A stretch of DNA of 16,214 bases from Nitrososphaerales archaeon TH5893 (GTDB lineage: Archaea > Thermoproteota > Nitrososphaeria > Nitrososphaerales > Nitrososphaeraceae): positions 1-16,214 of the forward strand of contig JAATVT010000001.1 in assembly GCA_014523685.1 (NCBI GenBank). Reading direction: 5' to 3'. The notes beneath the pieces are model-generated. The model made no database searches. It was not told the origin of the DNA and was given only the letters and a program-made list of their open reading frames with translations. Positions within the stretch are counted from its first letter, which is position 1. Every line of letters begins with the position of its first letter. A program made the translations under genes and the position numbers. Of the stretch, positions 12,143 through 16,214 are shown piece after piece.

Positions 12143-13031
12143 TTTCAGATATTAAATCCCATATCGAATGCTGTCTATTTTCAGGCTCAAGGTCAATCAT
12201 CTTCAGTATGCATTCCCCCAATGGGTGGGATACAAGCGGATTACGTTTTGAGGGTGCGACCACAGGTGCTCTGATAAGATTAGAGTTGTTAGGATCATAT
12301 GGTGGTGGACGCTGCCTTGTTAGCATTTCATAAAATATTATTCCTAGAGAAAAGATATCAGTTCGTCCATCAATGAATCCTTCATTGCGATGAACAGAGG
12401 CGAACCATTGTTCTGGAGAACAATAATCAGGCGTTCCTCCTATGTTTCCTTCACCTACTACAGCGGTCAGTTCTAATGATCTTCTATCTATGTCGATTGT
12501 AGATGAGGAGCTGGAGTCAACATTGTCTCCATTAGTCTTTGGAGATGTTTCGACCTTGACAAGCCCCCAGTCTGTAATCTTAATTGTCGATTTTGTAGCA
12601 TCTGTAAACATTATATTGCTTGGTTTTAGGTCTCTATGATAGATATTGGAGCTATGTACTTGTGCTAATGCATTACAAACAGGGAGAATTATCCTATTTA
12701 TAGTCCATTTTGTATCAAAATAGTAGCTATCATCACCTCGAAATTTTTCGTCCATATGCTGTCTGAGTGAACCTCCACTCAAATATTCCATAACATAATA
12801 AGGATTAAAATTTGGAGGATCCCCCTCAATGTTCCATTGGATAATTTTAACGATATTCTGGTGATCTAATTGTGACAGTACTTTGATTTCTCTCTCAAAA
12901 CGTTGTTTGAAAACCGTATCCATATTTTTTAACTCCTTTAAGGCATAGATCTTGTTATCATCTTCACCTAATACTTCGTATATAGTTCCAAATGAACCAG
13001 TACTGATTTTTTTTTCAATGAGATATTTCAA
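12114..13031 (-). CDS. Hanks-type Ser/Thr protein kinase, kinase domain only
   Basis: The 305-residue protein is almost entirely one kinase domain, residues 3-300. Catalytic elements are present: G-loop ISTGSFGTIYEV (Ser replaces the first Gly), ATP Lys K32 in YALKEL, helix-C Glu E48, HRDLKPSN with D134 and N139, metal-binding D154 in TDWG (the usual DFG Phe is Trp), SPE at 205-207, D225 in DGRTDIFSLG and R286. Activity is therefore expected. The activation segment has a Ser-rich insert (DNVDSSSSSTIDIDRR), possible autophosphorylation sites. There is no membrane helix or sensory domain, unlike bacterial PknB kinases, so it is soluble. Substrates are unknown. DUF72 lies 110 nt upstream on the same strand. 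Confidence 0.95.
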   Translation of the reverse strand: MKYLIEKKISTGSFGTIYEVLGEDDNKIYALKELKNMDTVFKQRFEREIKVLSQLDHQNIVKIIQWNIEGDPPNFNPYYVMEYLSGGSLRQHMDEKFRGDDSYYFDTKWTINRIILPVCNALAQVHSSNIYHRDLKPSNIMFTDATKSTIKITDWGLVKVETSPKTNGDNVDSSSSSTIDIDRRSLELTAVVGEGNIGGTPDYCSPEQWFASVHRNEGFIDGRTDIFSLGIIFYEMLTRQRPPPYDPNNSNLIRAPVVAPSKRNPLVSHPLGECILKMIDLEPENRQHSIWDLISEIEILPDNSL

Positions 13032-13141
13032 ATTTGATTGTACAAACCATAATATGGGATACAGATAATATAATGATTCATTAATTAGATTTTGCTTGAA
13101 GACAAGTATGTAGGAACTAGTTTTGCGTTTAGAAAATAAGT

Positions 13142-14017
13142 CTAGATTGGTAAGGTTGATTGTCTGTTGGACAGATACTCCTGAGCACGCTCCAATGTAT
13201 TACTTTCATTTTCAGAAAGTTTAATACCTATCATTTCTTTGAATTGTAGAGCGTTGACAACCGCAGCTCCCCCATAATGGTTATTAAAATAGGCTCTTAG
13301 AACTCTTGTCTGCTTCTTAACTTCTTCTACTTTTTCAACCCATGGCTCTAGTTCCTCTTTACTGTAGAGGTAATTATACCAATAATGTCCTTTTGTATTC
13401 CTTCCATGAAATCTAATAAATGAATGATCAGGAGTAGTCACAGTAACATCAGAAAGGAAATCCAGATTTTCCACTGAGGGAGAATCTGTCATGACAGCTG
13501 CAATATTGTAATGCTTTAGCAGATCCCATGGTCCTTCTGTCTTCCATGATGGATGTCTAAATTCAACTGCAAACTGGTAACCTAAGGGCAGTTTTTGCAG
13601 AAATCCTTCTATATTCTTGAAATCATTTACGGTAAAACTTGGAGGCAATTGCAATAGTATGGCTCCTAGTTTATTGGAATTCTTTAGAGGTGATATTCTG
13701 GCAAGAAACTCGTCGAATAATGTTATAGCTCCATGGTTAACATCTAACCTTTTTTTATGTGTAATTGTTTCTGGAACCTTTAGCGAGAATTGGAAGTTAT
13801 CTGGAGTGGCTCTAGCCATCCCGATGAAGGTGCCCATGGTCATATGAGAATAGAATTTTTCATAAAAAATTGAATCCATTTCTGCAGTATTGAAGAATTG
13901 GGAATAAAATCTAAGTCTTTTGGTATCCTTGTTTGGATAGAATACTCCAACCCAACCTCCTTTCTCCGGAGTATCGCCGTAATTCCAGCCGGAACAGCCT
14001 ATTAGAAGATCTCCCAT
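13142..14017 (-). CDS. DUF72 (YecE-like) TIM-barrel protein
   Basis: The 291-residue protein is full length for the DUF72 family. Family signatures occur in order: LLIGCSGWNYGDTPEKGGWV near the start, FNTAEMDSIFYEKF, FQFSLKVPETITHKKRL, GAILLQLPPSF, FAVEFRHPSW, MTDSPS, FIRFHGRNTKGHYWYNY, and VLRAYFNNHYGGAAVVNA near the end. The fold is a beta/alpha barrel. The biochemical function of the family is not settled; conserved acidic, His and aromatic residues suggest a sugar- or nucleotide-related enzyme. It is cytosolic, with no signal peptide. An inverted repeat about 80-105 bp before the ATG (14095-14123) may be an operator. The kinase follows after 110 nt and may share the transcript. Confidence 0.93.
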   Translation of the reverse strand: MGDLLIGCSGWNYGDTPEKGGWVGVFYPNKDTKRLRFYSQFFNTAEMDSIFYEKFYSHMTMGTFIGMARATPDNFQFSLKVPETITHKKRLDVNHGAITLFDEFLARISPLKNSNKLGAILLQLPPSFTVNDFKNIEGFLQKLPLGYQFAVEFRHPSWKTEGPWDLLKHYNIAAVMTDSPSVENLDFLSDVTVTTPDHSFIRFHGRNTKGHYWYNYLYSKEELEPWVEKVEEVKKQTRVLRAYFNNHYGGAAVVNALQFKEMIGIKLSENESNTLERAQEYLSNRQSTLPI

Positions 14018-14094
14018 TTCTGCCTGATCATAATTTGTTTTATCTCATTTCAGCATTTTGTTTTTATCTGCAAATAAGATATGTGTGGGTGTAC

Positions 14095-14123
14095 TGTATA
14101 GTGTAAAGAAGGTAAACTATACA
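14095..14123. repeat. Inverted repeat TGTATAGT/ACTATACA, possible operator
   Basis: Perfect 8-bp arms surround a 13-bp spacer containing GTAAAGAAGGTAA. The repeat lies about 80 bp upstream of the DUF72 start. Spacing and size fit a dimeric regulator or a small hairpin. Confidence 0.4.
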
Positions 14124-14167
14124 CAAACATAATTGCCATAATATTCTATTAAATGAAGCGTGACAAA

Positions 14168-14320
14168 TCAAGAGAAGCCAGCTCCTGTATCGCTAGCGAT
14201 AAGCAATGATAGTAAATAGGGAGATACGACGTGGTTAGACAGTTTACTTGAAACGTAATTTTGATCACTGTTACAATTTATTAATCCGTCGTTTAATCTA
14301 CGTTTATCTCTTTTTCTCAT
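14168..14320 (-). CDS. Possible 50-aa small protein
   Basis: The frame runs from ATG 14320 to TGA 14168. It starts very basic (MRKRDKRRLNDGLI), has a polar middle (CNSDQNYVSSKLSNH) and a moderately hydrophobic end (VVSPYLLSLLIASDTGAGFS). It lies between the cupredoxin promoter and DUF72, in the same direction as DUF72. No strong promoter is visible. It may be real or chance; I favour neither strongly. Confidence 0.25.
   Translation of the reverse strand: MRKRDKRRLNDGLINCNSDQNYVSSKLSNHVVSPYLLSLLIASDTGAGFS
14188..14201. repeat. 14-bp perfect palindrome TATCGCTAGCGATA
   Basis: A long perfect palindrome with a GC-rich core in AT-rich DNA, between DUF72 and the cupredoxin. It also lies inside the weak 50-codon frame. 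A protein-binding site is possible. Confidence 0.4.
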
Positions 14321-14372
14321 TTCCTTTGGACTGAATAAGCATTTCCCAGTCTAATCGCGTATTAGTGTGAAT

Positions 14373-14381
14373 GATTATATT
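14373..14381 (+). promoter_or_regulatory. TATA box of the cupredoxin gene
   Basis: GATTATATT is centred 28 nt before ATG 14405, so the transcript is probably leaderless. Confidence 0.6.
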
Positions 14382-14404
14382 GTCCTTCGAACTGATAGTT
14401 CTCA

Positions 14405-14869
14405 ATGAAGTTCAGACAATTTGAAAGGAGTATCATCATAGGAGCCAGTATGGTATCTGTTCTTTTGACAGTATCAATTCTTGGCTTAAGTCCTACCGAT
14501 ACGATGGCACAGGGGACAAATGCAACCAATGCAACTGGTGCAGCTAATGCTACGGGTGCAGCTGGAGGAGGAGAGACTACGGTAGTTATGCCTCTTGGTT
14601 CTTCATCTTCTACTAGTGGAGAAGGATATGAACCAGACCCAGTCACTGTTTCTCCAGGTGCTATAGTGGTATGGGATAACGAAGACAATGCTCTCCACAC
14701 AGCAACTTCTGGAAACCCTGACACTCAAACTCCAGATGGTAAATTTGATACAGGTTATGTTACTGCTAATACGCCAAGCAAACCAGTAACAATGCCCACT
14801 GAACCTGGAGAATATAAATACTACTGCCAGCTGCATCCATTCCTCGTGGGTACAATCACAGTGCAGTAA
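14405..14869 (+). CDS. Exported plastocyanin-like blue copper protein
   Basis: The 154-residue protein has a signal peptide or anchor (residues 8-36, core SIIIGASMVSVLLTVSILGL, ending TMAQG). An Asn/Thr/Ala linker with sequons (NATNATGAANATG) is followed by one cupredoxin domain, 58-154. Copper ligands are visible: H98 in ALHTATSG, C141 and H144 in YYCQLHPFL. The position normally holding the axial Met (C-x2-H-x2-M) is L147, so this is a three-ligand type 1 site, expected to have a raised redox potential. Such proteins are abundant in ammonia-oxidising archaea and are proposed to carry electrons outside the membrane. The gene is monocistronic, with a TATA box 28 nt upstream and a T8 tract 9 nt after the stop. 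Confidence 0.95.
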   Translation: MKFRQFERSIIIGASMVSVLLTVSILGLSPTDTMAQGTNATNATGAANATGAAGGGETTVVMPLGSSSSTSGEGYEPDPVTVSPGAIVVWDNEDNALHTATSGNPDTQTPDGKFDTGYVTANTPSKPVTMPTEPGEYKYYCQLHPFLVGTITVQ

Positions 14870-14877
14870 CAACCATC

Positions 14878-14885
14878 TTTTTTTT
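14878..14885 (+). terminator. T8 terminator of the cupredoxin gene
   Basis: A run of eight T begins 9 nt after the stop codon with no hairpin, the usual form of intrinsic termination in archaea. Confidence 0.65.
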
Positions 14886-15128
14886 GTTAAATACACTATA
14901 TCATAAGACGGTTATTGGAAATACTCCTGTTATTTTTTATTTGACATCTATTATGAATAAGATTATTGATTAGTTTGTACCAGAGGAATTAATTGAGATC
15001 AAAACCACATGTGTAATGATACTGCAGTTGCGATCAGTAAAGATTATGTCATTTCTGCTATGACAAGACTCGCTCCATATACGATCCCCTTTTACTACGA
15101 TATTTTATGACGTGTGAATATATGGACA

Positions 15129-15203
15129 TTAGAAAGAGGTAGCAGTAATAATAGCAGCCACACCTGTAACGATGGGTGAAATGCTTTCCTCACACATATT
15201 CAT
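15129..15203 (-). CDS. Possible 24-aa microprotein with hydrophobic tail
   Basis: The frame runs from ATG 15203 (or 15197) to TAA 15129. It starts MNMCEES and ends with a hydrophobic stretch (ISPIVTGVAAIITATSF), marginal for a membrane helix. The palindrome TTCCAATATTGGAA is centred about 26 nt before the ATG, where a TATA box should be, but is a poor TATA match. It overlaps the 5' part of the plus-strand acidic ORF, so both starts cannot be taken for granted. Confidence 0.25.
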   Translation of the reverse strand: MNMCEESISPIVTGVAAIITATSF

Positions 15204-15367
15204 ATACCACTAATGTCCTTCTTCCAATATTGGAAAAGGAGAATAAACAAGATCATAAAAAAGTGGAAAAGCAACCAGAAGATCATAAAGAAATTAATGA
15301 TTATGATTACAAACGCCAAGCAGATTTTGAAGAAGAAGGCGACGAGGAAATATCTGGAGAAGGTTAG
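15176..15367 (+). CDS. Small highly charged acidic protein
   Basis: GTG 15176 gives 63 residues, the longest option after an in-frame TAA at 15167. The credible part begins near residue 19: LEKENKQDHKKVEKQPEDHK, then YKRQADFEEEGDEEISGEG. It is rich in E, K and D with a short repeat-like pattern (QDHKKVEKQ and EDHKEIND), probably disordered or helical. TTG 15230 would give 45 residues and has a TATA-like TTCATATAC about 27 nt upstream, so it may be the real start. Purine-rich DNA can give such ORFs by chance. The family is unrecognised. Confidence 0.4.
   Translation: MKCFPHTYSYTTNVLLPILEKENKQDHKKVEKQPEDHKEINDYDYKRQADFEEEGDEEISGEG
15222..15235. repeat. 14-bp perfect palindrome TTCCAATATTGGAA
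   Basis: It overlaps the start region of the acidic ORF and the presumed promoter of the minus-strand microprotein. The TTCCAAT/ATTGGAA half-sites recall the inverted repeat at 10802-10819. Confidence 0.4.
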
Positions 15368-15513
15368 ACATTCTCTATTTGGTAAATAGTAAGGAATAAA
15401 GTGTTACAGGTGTATTCTAAGAAATATCAATTGACCTTCCAGATCTGAATCATCATGTCATTAGATCTTGATTGATGCCTTTTCTGTTTTATTGTGAGTA
15501 AATTTTGAATTAT

Positions 15514-15606
15514 TTATGTAATTAAAGAGATTGTAAGCATAACGAAAAGTAAAGTTGAGGATGTGATATTCCTCAAATAATTATCAATTGATTTTCTATT
15601 GTCCAC
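15514..15606 (-). CDS. Possible 30-aa protein with C-terminal hydrophobic tail
   Basis: GTG 15606 to TAA 15514. A polar start (MDNRKSIDNYLRN) is followed by ITSSTLLFVMLTISLIT. The frame is open upstream for about 25 more codons without a start. It would be a tail-anchored microprotein if real; no promoter is evident. Confidence 0.2.
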   Translation of the reverse strand: MDNRKSIDNYLRNITSSTLLFVMLTISLIT

Positions 15607-15742
15607 ATTTAATGTACTAACGGGTAGATTTCTTGATATTATAGAATAATGATATGTGTGCGCTATCAGGATGGTTTAATATTGAATAATAGTTCTTCAT
15701 GCTTGTCGGGCAGGTTCAGCGAGGACTGATATGGATAATAAT

Positions 15743-15825
15743 AACCACAGGTGAGCCCTACGATCCTCAGTCCGCTACTTTTCATTTCACGTCGTGGGAT
15801 GAATCGCTGAATCCCTCCTGTGGTT
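15743..15825. ncRNA. Hairpin-closed element, strand uncertain
   Basis: AACCACAGG (15743-15751) pairs perfectly with CCTGTGGTT (15817-15825). Inside, GGGAT (15796-15800) pairs with ATCCC (15811-15815) around a 10-nt loop. On the plus strand the outer stem runs straight into seven T (15824-15830), like a terminated RNA. On the minus strand a TATA-like ATTTTATC near 15862 lies about 37 nt before the stem. The segment is less AT-rich than its surroundings. An 80-codon minus-strand frame (15908-15666, GTG start) covers it and cannot be excluded, but the pairing is hard to explain as coding sequence. Confidence 0.4.
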
Positions 15826-15939
15826 TTTTTGATCTCTCGCAAACCCAGTATTGTTGATGATAAAATGTGCAGATTATTCAGAAGTACCCTCAGTTGCGTT
15901 TTTTGCACCTTGTTTTTTTATCTTTCCTACAATTCCTCA

Positions 15940-16097
15940 CTATAGGATGCTGATTATTAAGTAGGGTAGATTCATTTCATTACGATTGCTTCTTGCCTTT
16001 TTCACAAGACCCAATTTAGCTAGCTTTTTGAAAGATAATCGTTCAAGACGCTAATTGCAAAACTTTTTTGACTCGAGTCTGGTTTATCATAGATCAT
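15940..16097 (-). pseudogene. Frameshifted small HTH-like gene
   Basis: Frame 1 runs from ATG 16097 to TAG 16020 (25 aa, MIYDKPDSSQKSFAISVLND, then YLSKS). A second frame, open from 16050 to TAG 15940, reads KKLAKLGLVKKARSNRNEMN, then LPYLIISIL. The break falls at a run of five A (T5 at 16025-16029 on the plus strand). A sixth A would fuse the frames into about 52 residues, joining YLSK to KLAKLGLVKK. The pattern of a helix, then K.LGLVKK and a basic wing, resembles the recognition end of a winged-helix regulator. Real decay or a homopolymer sequencing error would both explain it. Confidence 0.45.
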
Positions 16098-16183
16098 CAA
16101 TACTAGTACTTGAATATTTTAAATGCCCAAATTATGTTATTTGGAAAAGAACAGAGTTTCGAGTACTGGTCAGACAAGAAGGT

Positions 16184-16214
16184 CTAAAAGTCACCAAAAC
16201 CTCCTCCGTCAAAT
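16184..16214 (-). CDS. C-terminus of a gene entering from the right edge
   Basis: The last ten codons on the minus strand read FDGGGFGDF and then TAG at 16184. A Gly/Phe-rich acidic C-terminus is a common protein ending, but with nine residues no family can be named. Confidence 0.3.
   Translation of the reverse strand, partial: FDGGGFGDF

Noticed and set aside
14362..14896. Minus-strand frames opposite the cupredoxin
   Set aside because: The plus strand encodes an unmistakable blue copper protein.
15666..15908. 80-codon minus-strand frame with GTG start
   Set aside because: It covers a strong hairpin and has no recognisable motif; kept only as an alternative in the hairpin entry.
16123..16214. 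Plus-strand frame starting MPKLCYLEKN and open to the window end
   Set aside because: Too short to judge, AT-rich element directly abuts the ATG, and it opposes a better-looking C-terminus on the minus strand.

Overview
The window looks like a chromosome segment of an ammonia-oxidising archaeon of the Nitrososphaeria (Thaumarchaeota), most like the Nitrososphaera/Nitrosocosmicus soil lineage. This is a judgement from content. The DNA is AT-rich. Most genes are monocistronic, and several have an archaeal TATA box about 25-28 nt before the start codon, which implies leaderless mRNAs. There are many small exported proteins with N-glycosylation sequons, an exported plastocyanin-like cupredoxin, a stand-alone receiver domain, a eukaryotic-type Ser/Thr kinase and a DUF72 protein. 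I found no rRNA, tRNA, CRISPR array or transposase.

Layout. 1-3202: four exported proteins (one cut by the left edge), plus a minus-strand pair consisting of a 46-aa Cys/Tyr-rich protein and a start-less C2H2 zinc-finger frame. 3284-3942: an HTH protein tail-to-tail with a 57-aa protein, sharing a CTAG. 4249-7943: an exported WxxKFWxW-type protein, a ten-helix membrane protein facing a receiver-domain protein, a 27-residue membrane microprotein with a textbook TATA box, and a membrane-anchored acidic protein. 8014-9444: a small accessory cluster with a coiled-coil protein, a candidate structured RNA, a zinc-ribbon-like microprotein, two near-identical promoter repeats and a frameshifted gene. 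9457-11761: unrecognised small genes, a second protein with the NFNCG module, a long hairpin and another membrane microprotein. 11999-14320: protein kinase and DUF72. 14405-16214: cupredoxin with a T-tract terminator, then small ORFs, hairpins and decayed fragments.

Two themes stand out. The first is a set of very small genes, below usual annotation cut-offs, that look real by amino-acid pattern and sometimes by promoter position. The second is a pair of 53-56 bp repeats. Read on the minus strand, one places a TATA box 27 bp before a 118-nt segment whose ends pair perfectly over 12 bp. The other places the same promoter before a 41-aa Cys-rich protein. This may be a small co-regulated RNA/protein unit. 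Everything here is from reading the sequence; no database search was possible.
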